This document shows positions 8,671 through 16,578 of a DNA stretch of 64,000 bases, piece by piece. The stretch is from DASUXY01 sp036377675 (lineage in GTDB: Bacteria > Bacillota > Bacilli > Bacillales > Amphibacillaceae). The DNA lies in contig DASUXY010000023.1 in assembly GCA_036377675.1 (NCBI GenBank), positions 10,818 through 74,817 of the forward strand. Direction: 5' to 3'. Under the pieces are notes generated by a model that worked only from the letters and a program-made list of their open reading frames with translations, did not search any database and was not told where the DNA came from. Both the position numbers and the translations under genes were made by a program. Every line of letters begins with the position of its first letter. Positions within the stretch are counted from its first letter, which is position 1.

Positions 8671-8818
8671 TTGAATGACGATGGGCGTTATGGAGGCGTT
8701 CAGTTGATTCATTGAGTAAATTCATGTAATATTCAATCATAGAATAAACGTTTCATCTGTTGTACGTCAGTGAATTTGTCGCACCAATATTTTATTCGTT
8801 GAGAAATGAACGAGTAGA

Positions 8819-8854
8819 AGAGGTTCTAGCGCACCCTCTATAAAAAAACTAAGG
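8819..8854 (+). promoter_or_regulatory. preQ1-I riboswitch aptamer
   Basis: The compact preQ1 class I consensus is present: AGAGGTTCTAGC at 8819-8830, ACCCTCT at 8833-8839, then TATAAAAAAACTAAGG. The first stem is AGAGG/CCTCT and the A-rich tail forms the pseudoknot. Bases 8849-8854 (CTAAGG) can instead pair with CCTTAG at 8875-8880, an antiterminator that competes with the terminator. It precedes queD-queE, the expected target, giving feedback repression by preQ1. Confidence 0.9.
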
Positions 8855-8865
8855 AATAAATGAGC

Positions 8866-8896
8866 AAACCATATCCTTAGGGTATGGTTTTTTTTT
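8866..8896 (+). terminator. preQ1-controlled terminator
   Basis: AAACCATATCC/GGTATGGTTT hairpin with loop TTAG, followed by a run of T. Its left arm overlaps the antiterminator partner at 8875-8880, the arrangement expected for a transcriptional preQ1 riboswitch. Confidence 0.88.
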
Positions 8897-9073
8897 AGGT
8901 TATCTGTTGGAAAAGCGGGGAAGTCCAATCGCAATCGTCGGTCCGTTCAATAACCGTGTTAGCCAGGTCTGAACAAGTAGGGAATAATTACTATATTTCC
9001 ACTACGCAATCCAGCGACGATTATTTCCATTCCTTTCGCGCTATACGTCATAAATAGGGAGAGGAATCGTTAC

Positions 9074-9556
9074 ATGTCTAAGTTTCGAATTGTTGATCAA
9101 CTACAAAAATTAGATAAAGATATTCAAAGGTCGGAGTTAATATACCATGATAAGCGTGTCTTAGTAAGCAAGGAATTTACTTTTGATGCTGCACATCACT
9201 TGCACGGATATGAAGGGAAGTGTAAAAATCTTCACGGTCATACGTATAAGGTCATCTTCGGGATTAGTGGCTATACGAACGAAATTGGCATGACGATTGA
9301 CTTCGGTGATATAAAATCGATATGGAAAGAGGAAATTGAAATTTATTTAGACCATCGTTATGTGAACGAAACACTTCCACCGATGAATACAACGGCGGAA
9401 AATATGGTTGTTTGGATTTATGAGAAAATGGTGCAAGCTTTACATCGACCGGAAAATAAACAGAAATATGATGGAGTGCGTGTCGAATTCGTTCGTTTAT
9501 ATGAAACTCCAACGGCGTACGCGGAGGCGAGACGGGAGTGGATGGAAAATGAATGA
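9074..9556 (+). CDS. queD: 6-carboxytetrahydropterin synthase QueD
   Basis: 160 residues. It has the zinc ligands FDAAHHL and HGHTY, a catalytic Cys in GKCKNLHGH, and the DFGDIK and LDHRYVNE segments of the QueD/PTPS family. It converts dihydroneopterin triphosphate to carboxytetrahydropterin, an early step to preQ0/preQ1. It is the first gene after the preQ1 riboswitch; ATG 9074 follows GAGAGGA by eight bases. The stop overlaps queE by eight bases. A roughly 175-base untranslated leader between terminator and start holds nothing recognised. Confidence 0.92.
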   Translation: MSKFRIVDQLQKLDKDIQRSELIYHDKRVLVSKEFTFDAAHHLHGYEGKCKNLHGHTYKVIFGISGYTNEIGMTIDFGDIKSIWKEEIEIYLDHRYVNETLPPMNTTAENMVVWIYEKMVQALHRPENKQKYDGVRVEFVRLYETPTAYAEARREWMENE

Positions 9557-10277
9557 AATTCCAATTTTAGAAATATTTGGTCCGACGATCCAAGGAGAAG
9601 GAATGGTTATTGGCAAGAAAACGATGTTTGTGCGAACAGCTGGCTGTGATTATTCGTGTACGTGGTGTGATTCCAAGTTTACGTGGGATGGATCGGCTAC
9701 AGATGAGATCGTACAAATGACGGCTTCGGAAATTTGGGAGAAACTTAAGGAAGTCGGTGGAAGCGCATTTTCGCACGTTACCATCTCCGGCGGAAACCCC
9801 GCATTGTACAAACAGTTATCCACGCTCGTTGACATTTTTAAAAAAAATGAGATCGAAGTCGCTTTAGAAACACAAGGAAGCCGGTGGCAAGATTGGTTTG
9901 TCCACATTGATGACTTGACGATTTCCCCGAAACCACCGAGCTCAACGATGAAGACGAATTTTTATATCCTTGATCAAATCATCGATCAGTTAACGGATTA
10001 CGATCGCATAAACAATGTCAGTTTGAAAGTCGTTATTTTTAATGAAGAAGACTTACAATATGCAAAGAAAGTAACGAGAAGATATCGTGAGATTCCCCTT
10101 TATTTGCAAGTCGGTAATCGGTATCATTCGTCACTACAGACAGATCGATTAACGTCCCAACTCATCCGCTCTTACGAATGGCTGATTCGGCAAACGATGG
10201 ATGATGACACGTTGAACGATGTTCGCGTTTTACCTCAATTACATACGCTCGTATGGGGGAATAAACGGGGCGTTTAA
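9549..10277 (+). CDS. queE: 7-carboxy-7-deazaguanine synthase QueE
   Basis: 242 residues from ATG 9549, overlapping queD. Radical SAM enzyme: GPTIQGEGMVIGKKTMFVR at the N terminus and the cluster motif CDYSCTWCDSKF (CxxxCxxC), followed by the GGNPAL segment. It makes carboxydeazaguanine from carboxytetrahydropterin. It is the second and last gene of the riboswitch operon. queC and queF, often adjacent in Bacillus, are not here and must be elsewhere if the pathway is complete. Confidence 0.92.
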   Translation: MNEIPILEIFGPTIQGEGMVIGKKTMFVRTAGCDYSCTWCDSKFTWDGSATDEIVQMTASEIWEKLKEVGGSAFSHVTISGGNPALYKQLSTLVDIFKKNEIEVALETQGSRWQDWFVHIDDLTISPKPPSSTMKTNFYILDQIIDQLTDYDRINNVSLKVVIFNEEDLQYAKKVTRRYREIPLYLQVGNRYHSSLQTDRLTSQLIRSYEWLIRQTMDDDTLNDVRVLPQLHTLVWGNKRGV

Positions 10278-10290
10278 TTCGGGAGGTGAA

Positions 10291-10341
10291 GATCGTTTTC
10301 CCGTAGATTTGTTACTAGGCTACGGGAAAATGATCGCTTTT
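10291..10341 (+). terminator. Rho-independent terminator of queDE
   Basis: Sixteen-base stem GATCGTTTTCCCGTAG/CTACGGGAAAATGATC (one G-T pair) with a 13-base loop, followed by GCTTTT. Confidence 0.82.
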
Positions 10342-10383
10342 CGGATCCTACACATCTTTTACCTTTAAAACGTTTCACTTCTT

Positions 10384-11178
10384 TTATTTGTTCATTTCTT
10401 TTGAATAGTCATTGATTTGGAGCACTCTTTCAATGACTTGAGGTGCTGTTTTTCCTCCATAGTTTCGATTCGTAATTCCGAGGATCGGGGAATGGATAAG
10501 TTGTTCCATTACTTTCGTTAGTTCGGCGGGACCGACGAGATGGATGCCTTCCCATTCGCCATCTTTTGCATATTTTTGTATCGTCGGAACGATATTTTTA
10601 AACCATCTAGACTGATTTTCTTTTAAACGTTGATCGTATTGGTCGCGGTGATTGGCACTGCTCGAAATAATGGCACCAGATGCTAGTCCTTTATATTGTT
10701 TCCAATGTTTGTTTTTTAAGTCGAATGTATAATGGGCTTGGCCAACTAAATTGCCAAGTACCGTTTCGAGGATGGACACTTCGTCTCTTTGTAGTAAAAT
10801 GATGCCACTTTTTGGATATTGCTGATTGAGTTCATCCCACTGTTCGGTGACGGGGGTGTCTTTCCAGTGAAATTCATTTTTGATAGAGATTTGAGTATGT
10901 TTCATTAGAAGTTGATCTGAGGTTGCAAAGCAAATTAAACCTTGCTTTATATTTCGTTGTTCATCTGTAATTACTGATGTTACTTTTTTAGAAATGGTCG
11001 TAAATCGTTTTAATTGGTCTGGTTCAGAAGCTTGTATATATTCTTTCGTTCTTTTTAATCCGTTTTTCAAACGAATTTTCCATTCTTCACTCGATGGATC
11101 AATATTTAAGTAAATCGTTAAGACGGGGCCTTGTAAATGTTTCAATTGTTCGTTTATTTCCTTGTATGCTGTCGTCAT
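10384..11178 (-). CDS. VLRF1-type release-factor-like protein
   Basis: 264 residues. The N terminus (LQGPVLTIYLNIDPS), a central segment with SGIILLQRDEVSILE, and the C-terminal HLVGPAELTKVMEQL match the bacterial aeRF1/VLRF1 family of eRF1-domain-2/3-like proteins, thought to act as peptidyl-tRNA hydrolases on stalled ribosomes. The usual GGQ-type loop corresponds here to a KGLASGAIISSSANHRDQYDQR segment around residues 166-186. ATG 11178 follows AGAGGAAG. The function is inferred from family resemblance. Confidence 0.62.
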   Translation of the reverse strand: MTTAYKEINEQLKHLQGPVLTIYLNIDPSSEEWKIRLKNGLKRTKEYIQASEPDQLKRFTTISKKVTSVITDEQRNIKQGLICFATSDQLLMKHTQISIKNEFHWKDTPVTEQWDELNQQYPKSGIILLQRDEVSILETVLGNLVGQAHYTFDLKNKHWKQYKGLASGAIISSSANHRDQYDQRLKENQSRWFKNIVPTIQKYAKDGEWEGIHLVGPAELTKVMEQLIHSPILGITNRNYGGKTAPQVIERVLQINDYSKEMNK

Positions 11179-11562
11179 AGCGTTCTTCCTCTCTCTTGAA
11201 TATTTTACTATTCATACATGTAGTGTATCATTAAAAATTATGAAACAAGCATGAGAAATCGAAAACTTTTCAAAAAATTGTTGAGCACATTGTGACAAGT
11301 GACGAACAGAGTATCGGACGAGTACGAATTGAAAGGTTCAAGCTTGGGGACTTTTGTAGGAATGTATTCGCTACGTGTATGATATGTGGTATCATATACG
11401 TAGAAAAGATAAAATATATGCTTATTTTGTCATCATAGGCGTATGAACAAATGCTCATTTGTAAAAGCGATCTGTCCTTGGCACATTCAACAAGGCTATG
11501 ACAAATTTTTACATGTGCATTTATTGGAAAGTTTTTTGAATTCAAAAAAGGAGACGATTGCT
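11179..11562. other. intergenic region with a candidate operator dyad
   Basis: 384 bases between two divergent genes. 11374-11400 holds CGTGTATGATA/TATCATATACG (11-base arms, one mismatch, five-base loop), which looks like a regulator binding site upstream of the hydratase-fold gene. No other gene is visible; short frames here lack ribosome binding sites. Confidence 0.4.
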
Positions 11563-12366
11563 ATGCGTGTGAACATCACAAGATTGAAGGAAGAGGAAGC
11601 TAAAATAACATACCAAGAAACGGCGGGATTGGCAATTATTACGATCCATCGTCCGCAGTTGCGCAATGCTTTAACACAAAAAATGTGGAAGCAATTATCT
11701 GAAATTGCAAACAAAGTGCTTGAAAACCCTAAAAATAAGGTTGTCTTATTACGTGGATCGGGAGATCAGTTTACGGCTGGGTCGGATATTAAGGAATTCC
11801 ATCAATTGTCCTTAGAAGAAGCGGAACATTCTTTTGTCGTTATGGAACAAACGATTTCTACATTTGAAAAGTTGCCGATTCCAACGATTGGAGTCATTAA
11901 TGGACCAGCGATGGGGGCTGGATTAGAGTTAGCACTCGCTTGTGATTTGCGGGTCGGTTCTGAAAAAGCAAAATTAGGTATTCCTGTAGGTAAATTAGGA
12001 ATTACAATTAATAACCAATTTGCCCAACGCCTTGTCAGTTTGATTGGTCCGAGCTTAACAAAAGATCTCGTATATACAGGGCGGATTTTACGAGCAGAGG
12101 AAGCCCATCAATTAGGGATGTTAAATTATTTAGTAGAGGAAAGAAAACTCGACCGATTTGCGATTCGGATGGGGAAACTTGTCGCTTCACAATCACCTGC
12201 CTCCCTGTTAGCTGTGAAACAGTCGGTTAGCGAATGTGTAAATAGTGCTCCTGTCCTTTGGAAAGGTTCGACTCCGTTTGTCGACCCGAATGATTTCCCA
12301 GAAGGAGTGGCAGCGTTTGTAGAAAAACGACTACCAAATTTCGAACGTCGAGTGACGAGCGAGTAA
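11563..12366 (+). CDS. enoyl-CoA hydratase/isomerase family protein
   Basis: 267 residues from ATG 11563, which follows AAAGGAG by nine bases; the open frame extends upstream without a ribosome binding site. Crotonase fold: oxyanion-hole segment TAGSDIKEF and INGPAMGAGLELALACDLRVG. The two glutamates used by hydratases are replaced (IPVG where QPEI/FPEV is usual, and TKDLVYTG where AMEMVLTG is usual), so simple hydration is doubtful; isomerase, thioesterase or degenerate activity is possible. It stands alone. Confidence 0.72.
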   Translation: MRVNITRLKEEEAKITYQETAGLAIITIHRPQLRNALTQKMWKQLSEIANKVLENPKNKVVLLRGSGDQFTAGSDIKEFHQLSLEEAEHSFVVMEQTISTFEKLPIPTIGVINGPAMGAGLELALACDLRVGSEKAKLGIPVGKLGITINNQFAQRLVSLIGPSLTKDLVYTGRILRAEEAHQLGMLNYLVEERKLDRFAIRMGKLVASQSPASLLAVKQSVSECVNSAPVLWKGSTPFVDPNDFPEGVAAFVEKRLPNFERRVTSE

Positions 12367-12489
12367 GTTCTTCAATTCCATAAGCAAGTAGAACTGACGG
12401 TGACGGAAAATTGCATCATCAAACAGATGGACGATTCGAAAAAGAGATGCATTCCGTCCACGCATGAAGAGACGTGTCTAAATCAATTG

Positions 12490-12518
12490 AGGCTCAAGCA
12501 TGTAGCTTGAGTCTTTTT
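12490..12518. terminator. Rho-independent terminator between convergent genes
   Basis: AGGCTCAAGC/GCTTGAGTCT hairpin followed by TTTTTA; it serves the plus-strand hydratase-fold gene. Confidence 0.8.
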
Positions 12519-12534
12519 ATATCAAAAACAGAGA

Positions 12535-13329
12535 TTATATTTTTACGATAACGTCGACGGCATGGAGCTCAATGTTTAAATAGCGATGGAAATGCTCAAT
12601 AATTTGTTGCTGTAACTGTTCGATTGATGCCATCATCTTGATTTTTGTTGGCTGCTTGAAACTCACTTCTACTTGAACGGTCGGTAAACCTTCCAAATGG
12701 AATTTTATTGAATGCCACGTCTTAATGTCTTTGTTCAACGTACATGCATGTTGAATTATTTTTTTATACACTTGATCGGAAATGTAAATAGCTCCGCGGT
12801 GGAAGTCAGGATGGACAATCGTCGTTTCACCAATCTTTCGTTTTTTAGACGTAAAAATCTCCTTCCCTTTTTCAATGAGTTTTTTAAAGAAGTTTTGTGA
12901 TACTTGTTCGTGGGGGATGGGGATCACGTGTTTTCCTTCTAATTGCCGAACATATTGCGCCATTTTTATTTCCTTGGATGAACGAATATCTTCAATATTA
13001 TAGTAATGGTCAATTTCGCCAAGATGGAGTCGCTTGGCAATTAAGCGTACCATTTTTTTCGATGTCCCAATGATTAGAATCCGTTTAATCGAATGCTGCT
13101 GAATCGCTTTTTGAACTTCTTCGGCATGATCTTTATTTAAAAAAGTAGCACATTTGACAGCAGTAATCGTATTTTTCTCGAATTTAGCCGAAGTGCCAGC
13201 TACTTTTTTCCCTTTGACAATGAGTAAACCATCATCAATAATTGCTGGAATTTCCTTTTCATAAGCGAATTGTAATGCGGAAGTGCTTTTCCCTGTACCA
13301 CTCGGCCCACTTAATGCATAAACTTCCAT
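12535..13329 (-). CDS. P-loop NTPase-like protein with Asp23-like C-terminal region
   Basis: 264 residues from the ATG at 13329-13327, which follows GGAGG by eight bases; the open frame extends 39 codons upstream without support. Walker A ALSGPSGTGKSTSA lies at residues 4-17. The middle region carries ILIIGTSKKMVRLIAKRL. The C terminus (from about residue 170: VHPDFHRGAIYISDQVYKKII ... VEVSF ... IIEHFHRYLNIELHAVDVIVKI) resembles the alkaline-shock Asp23/Gls24 fold. I do not recognise a named family; a nucleotide-dependent signalling or envelope-stress role is only a guess. It is monocistronic and convergent with the upstream hydratase-fold gene. Confidence 0.6.
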   Translation of the reverse strand: MEVYALSGPSGTGKSTSALQFAYEKEIPAIIDDGLLIVKGKKVAGTSAKFEKNTITAVKCATFLNKDHAEEVQKAIQQHSIKRILIIGTSKKMVRLIAKRLHLGEIDHYYNIEDIRSSKEIKMAQYVRQLEGKHVIPIPHEQVSQNFFKKLIEKGKEIFTSKKRKIGETTIVHPDFHRGAIYISDQVYKKIIQHACTLNKDIKTWHSIKFHLEGLPTVQVEVSFKQPTKIKMMASIEQLQQQIIEHFHRYLNIELHAVDVIVKI

Positions 13330-13475
13330 CCTCGACGCCTCCAAATGGTTAAAAGTTAACGTTTTTGTTTCTTTTAGTTTATCATAGTTTAGATTACATC
13401 GCTTCAATGTTTTTTTAATGCTGCCTTTAATCGTGTCGTTAGTCACTAAATAAAACGTTTAAACGATAGTCGAAG

Positions 13476-13658
13476 TCATGAACCGATTTTGAATTGAAAC
13501 CGACTTTCTTGAACGGCTGATCCAGCGTTGTACGTTCGTTCAATAAATGTTACGTTATTCGTTTTCGTAATGAGTAAGACAGTAGAGCTCCTCGTTCCAT
13601 AATCTGCTGTTTGAATAAATAGTGGTGATTCACCTCGTGACTTTTTTCCATCAGCGAA
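13476..13658 (-). pseudogene. C-terminal remnant of an NRDE (TANGO2-like) family protein
   Basis: A 60-codon frame without start codon. It encodes GESPLFIQTADYGTRSSTVLLI followed by VTFIERTY and ends FQFKIGS-stop. The YGTRSS and FxERTY motifs are the hallmark of the C terminus of NRDE/TANGO2 proteins (about 250 residues when intact). Upstream (13659 onward) the frame meets a stop and no NRDE motif is present, so only the tail remains. The region is otherwise non-coding up to the HAD gene. Confidence 0.6.
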
Positions 13659-13831
13659 TTAGACATAACTTCAATAGTAAAGTTTATCACGAATGAATTG
13701 TCTTTTGAAGAACAGTTGAAAATCGTTAGGAAAGTATTACAAGGCAGGTGTGTCCATACATGAATCTTTAAAAATATGATACGATAAAAGATATCGTTTC
13801 ATTATAAAAAATGGGGAAGGAAGATGAATCA

Positions 13832-14611
13832 TTGGTAAAAGCAATCATATTTGATTTAGATGATACATTACTTTGGGATGCTAAAAGTGTTGACGCAGCT
13901 TTTAAAGCTTCATGTAAGATCGCCCAAAAGAAGCACGGAGTTGACCCGAGCAAATTAGAAGAAAGCGTCAAAGAACATGCACAATCTTTGTATGAGTCTT
14001 ATGAGACATATGCGTTTACGAAAAATATCGGTATTGGAACATTTGAAGCTTTATGGGGAGATTTCCAAGACGAAGGTGAATCATTTCAAAAGTTACGGAA
14101 AATTGCACCTACATATAGAAAAGATGCTTGGAAAAAAGGTTTAGAAGATGTCGGTATTCATGATGAAGTGTTAGCTGAGGAATTAGCAGAAACATTTCGA
14201 GTTGCTCGTAAGGAGAATGTGTTTTTATACGAAGAGACGCTCGATGTTCTTGATGAACTAAAGGACGATTATAAGCTTCTCTTGTTGACGAACGGTTCTC
14301 CTGATTTACAACGAACAAAATTAAAGCTCTCACCCGAGCTCGTCCCGTATTTCGAACATATTGTCATATCAGGTGACTTTGGAAGTGGGAAGCCAGATCC
14401 TACTATTTTCAAACATGCGTTAAAGTTACTTGATGTCGATCGTGATGAAGCGTTGATGGTTGGGGATAATTTATTAACGGATATACTCGGTGCTTTCCGA
14501 ACAGGGATTGATTCGGTGTGGATTAATCATGATGATCAAAAGCCAGAGAAAGTGACACCAACGTATGAAATTAAACGTTTAAAGGAAATTTTGTCCATCG
14601 TTAAACAGTAA
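13832..14611 (+). CDS. HAD family hydrolase
   Basis: About 259 residues. HAD motif I FDLDDTLLWD, motif II LLTNGSPDL, motif III Lys in GSGKPDPTIF and motif IV VGDNLLTDILGA are all present, with an alpha-helical cap between I and II. It resembles the YsaA-type phosphatases of Bacillus; substrate unknown. I prefer the TTG at 13832 (GGAAGGAAG about nine bases before, then MVKAIIFDLDD); an ATG seven codons upstream (13811) is the alternative. It is monocistronic and followed by repeat copy 1. Confidence 0.8.
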   Translation: MVKAIIFDLDDTLLWDAKSVDAAFKASCKIAQKKHGVDPSKLEESVKEHAQSLYESYETYAFTKNIGIGTFEALWGDFQDEGESFQKLRKIAPTYRKDAWKKGLEDVGIHDEVLAEELAETFRVARKENVFLYEETLDVLDELKDDYKLLLLTNGSPDLQRTKLKLSPELVPYFEHIVISGDFGSGKPDPTIFKHALKLLDVDRDEALMVGDNLLTDILGAFRTGIDSVWINHDDQKPEKVTPTYEIKRLKEILSIVKQ

Positions 14612-14637
14612 TAATATGGACGACTAAAACATAAAAA

Positions 14638-14754
14638 GGGACATAAGTTAAAAAATCATGAATGTAGATTAAATCATAAAAGTAGAACCGCATGAAATCA
14701 AGGTTTTTAAATTAGATTTCATGCGGTTTATTCATTTTAAAAGAGTTTTGTCCC
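14638..14754 (+). repeat. nested-hairpin repeat, copy 1
   Basis: Ends GGGACATAAGTT and TTTTGTCCC form an outer dyad. Inside is a perfect 14-base stem AACCGCATGAAATC/GATTTCATGCGGTT. Bases 14671-14753 match 58770-58852 with three differences in 83. It lies just downstream of the HAD gene and may double as a terminator. Confidence 0.75.
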
Positions 14755-14764
14755 ATCCTTGTGT

Positions 14765-14797
14765 AGCACCAGTGGTTCGTTACCTCTGGTGCTTTTT
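14765..14797 (+). terminator. Rho-independent terminator
   Basis: AGCACCAG/CTGGTGCT stem with a following TTTTTT, downstream of the HAD gene and repeat copy 1. Confidence 0.75.
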
Positions 14798-14883
14798 TAA
14801 GTATAGTCATACTTAAAAGCAAACGCTGTGGATTAGTTACCCAGCCTCTTTGTCTGTTTATGTACGTTTACGGTATAAGAAAA

Positions 14884-14925
14884 TCCCATTGAGTAAACAT
14901 TTTTTATTTGTTTACTCAATGGGGA
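14884..14925 (-). terminator. terminator of the aminotransferase-serA operon
   Basis: Perfect 15-base stem TCCCATTGAGTAAAC/GTTTACTCAATGGGA with an A/T-rich loop. On the minus strand it follows serA and runs into ATTTTCTT. Confidence 0.75.
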
Positions 14926-14975
14926 GTATGGCAAACATAACTGTATATTAAAATCCGCTACCATTTAAAAGTGTT

Positions 14976-16559
14976 TTATAAATCAACTGCAGTTACTTCA
15001 AAGATTTCTTCCATACCTTTTAATCGTTCTAATGCTTGATCGTCGACATGTTTATCGACTTTTAAGAGCATAATGGCTCGGCCTCCAGCGTCGAGGCGAT
15101 CCACTTGCATCGTCGCTATGTTGACATCGTGTTCAGCTAAAAGAATTCCCATTCGTCCAATGACACCTGGTTGGTCATAATGGTGAATAGCGATAATATG
15201 TCCTTCTGGTGTAACGTCGACGCGATAATCATCGACTTTAACGATTCTTGCGCCTAAACCATTGAGTAAAGTACCTGATACCTTTCGCTTTTCGGAAGGT
15301 GTTTCGATTTCTACCGTTAGTAAGTTTGTGAACCCTTTTGTTGAGCTCGTTTTATTTTCGTGTACGGTAATTCCTTTTTTCTCTGCTAAATAAAGGGCAT
15401 TGACATCGTTGACGTGGTCACCGAGATGACGTTTCAAAATGCCTTTTACTGCATTTCGTGTTAACGGTGCAACTTCCATTTCTGATAAATCGCCTGAGTA
15501 ATAAATATTAATTTTTTTAACGGCTTCATCTGTTAAGTGAATGAGAAATTGACCTAATTTTTCAGCTAAATTGAAATAAGGTTCAATTTTATTCATCAGT
15601 TCTTTAGAGAGAGATGGAAGGTTAACCGGATTACTTACGGTCTCTCCATTTAATAGGCTGACGACATCATGACTGACATCGATCGCGACGTTTTCTTGTG
15701 CTTCAATTGTGCTCGCGCCAAGGTGAGGCGTAACAACGACTTGTGGTAATTCTAAAAGTTTGTGATTTTTAATTGGTTCTTCTTCAAAAACGTCGAGGGC
15801 GGCTCCAGCAATTTGTTCTGATGCAATCGCGTCGTACAAGGCATCTTCATCGATAATACCTCCGCGTGCACAGTTAATAATTTGCGCGTTTGGCTTCATG
15901 CGCTCAAAAGCTTCAGCGTCGATCAAATGTTTTGTCTCTTTTAAAAGCGGCGTATGAACCGTTACGAAATCGGCTACTTCTAAAACCTCTTCTAGTGTGC
16001 CGTGGGCGATCCCCAGTTTTTCAGCCTTTTCTTTTGTCAAAAATGGATCGTAAGCAATGACATTCATTCGTTGTCCTTTTGCTCGGTAAGCGACTTCAGT
16101 ACCAATTCGGCCGAGGCCGACAATGCCGAGTGTTTTTCCTTTTAACTCAACGCCGACGTATTTGCTTCGTTCCCATTTGTTATTTTTTAAGGCGTAATGA
16201 GCTTGTGGTATATTTCGAGAAAGTGCCATAATCATCGCCATCGTATGTTCGGCGGCGGAATTTGTATTGGCGTTTGGCGCATTAACGACGATAATTCCTC
16301 GTTCGGTTGCAGCATCTAAATCGATGTTATCGACACCAACCCCTGCTCGACCGATAATTTTTAATCGGGACGCTTTTTCAATCACTTGTCGCGTGACGTT
16401 TGTTTGACTTCTCACTAATAAAGCATCAAAATCAGCAATACGCTCTTCTAATTGTTCGGGACTCATTTCAGTATCGATGACAACTTCGATATTGTCTGCA
16501 TCACGTAAAGGTTGAATTCCCTCTTCATTTAACGGATCCGTAATTAAAACTTTGAACAT
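14976..16559 (-). CDS. serA: D-3-phosphoglycerate dehydrogenase
   Basis: 527 residues from the ATG at 16559-16557, which follows AGGAGG. NAD Rossmann motif GLGRIGTEVA, catalytic Arg/Glu/His set (NCARGGIIDE, TPHLGAST), an intervening ASB-type domain (about 320-450) and a C-terminal ACT domain (GVIGRMGILLAEHDVNI), typical of type I long SerA (about 525 residues). It catalyses the first step of serine synthesis, oxidising 3-phosphoglycerate. The frame extends upstream into the aminotransferase gene but the SD and homology fix the start. It lies 19 bases after the class V aminotransferase gene, forming a two-gene serine operon. Confidence 0.95.
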   Translation of the reverse strand: MFKVLITDPLNEEGIQPLRDADNIEVVIDTEMSPEQLEERIADFDALLVRSQTNVTRQVIEKASRLKIIGRAGVGVDNIDLDAATERGIIVVNAPNANTNSAAEHTMAMIMALSRNIPQAHYALKNNKWERSKYVGVELKGKTLGIVGLGRIGTEVAYRAKGQRMNVIAYDPFLTKEKAEKLGIAHGTLEEVLEVADFVTVHTPLLKETKHLIDAEAFERMKPNAQIINCARGGIIDEDALYDAIASEQIAGAALDVFEEEPIKNHKLLELPQVVVTPHLGASTIEAQENVAIDVSHDVVSLLNGETVSNPVNLPSLSKELMNKIEPYFNLAEKLGQFLIHLTDEAVKKINIYYSGDLSEMEVAPLTRNAVKGILKRHLGDHVNDVNALYLAEKKGITVHENKTSSTKGFTNLLTVEIETPSEKRKVSGTLLNGLGARIVKVDDYRVDVTPEGHIIAIHHYDQPGVIGRMGILLAEHDVNIATMQVDRLDAGGRAIMLLKVDKHVDDQALERLKGMEEIFEVTAVDL

Positions 16560-16578
16560 GATGTTACATCCTCCTGTG

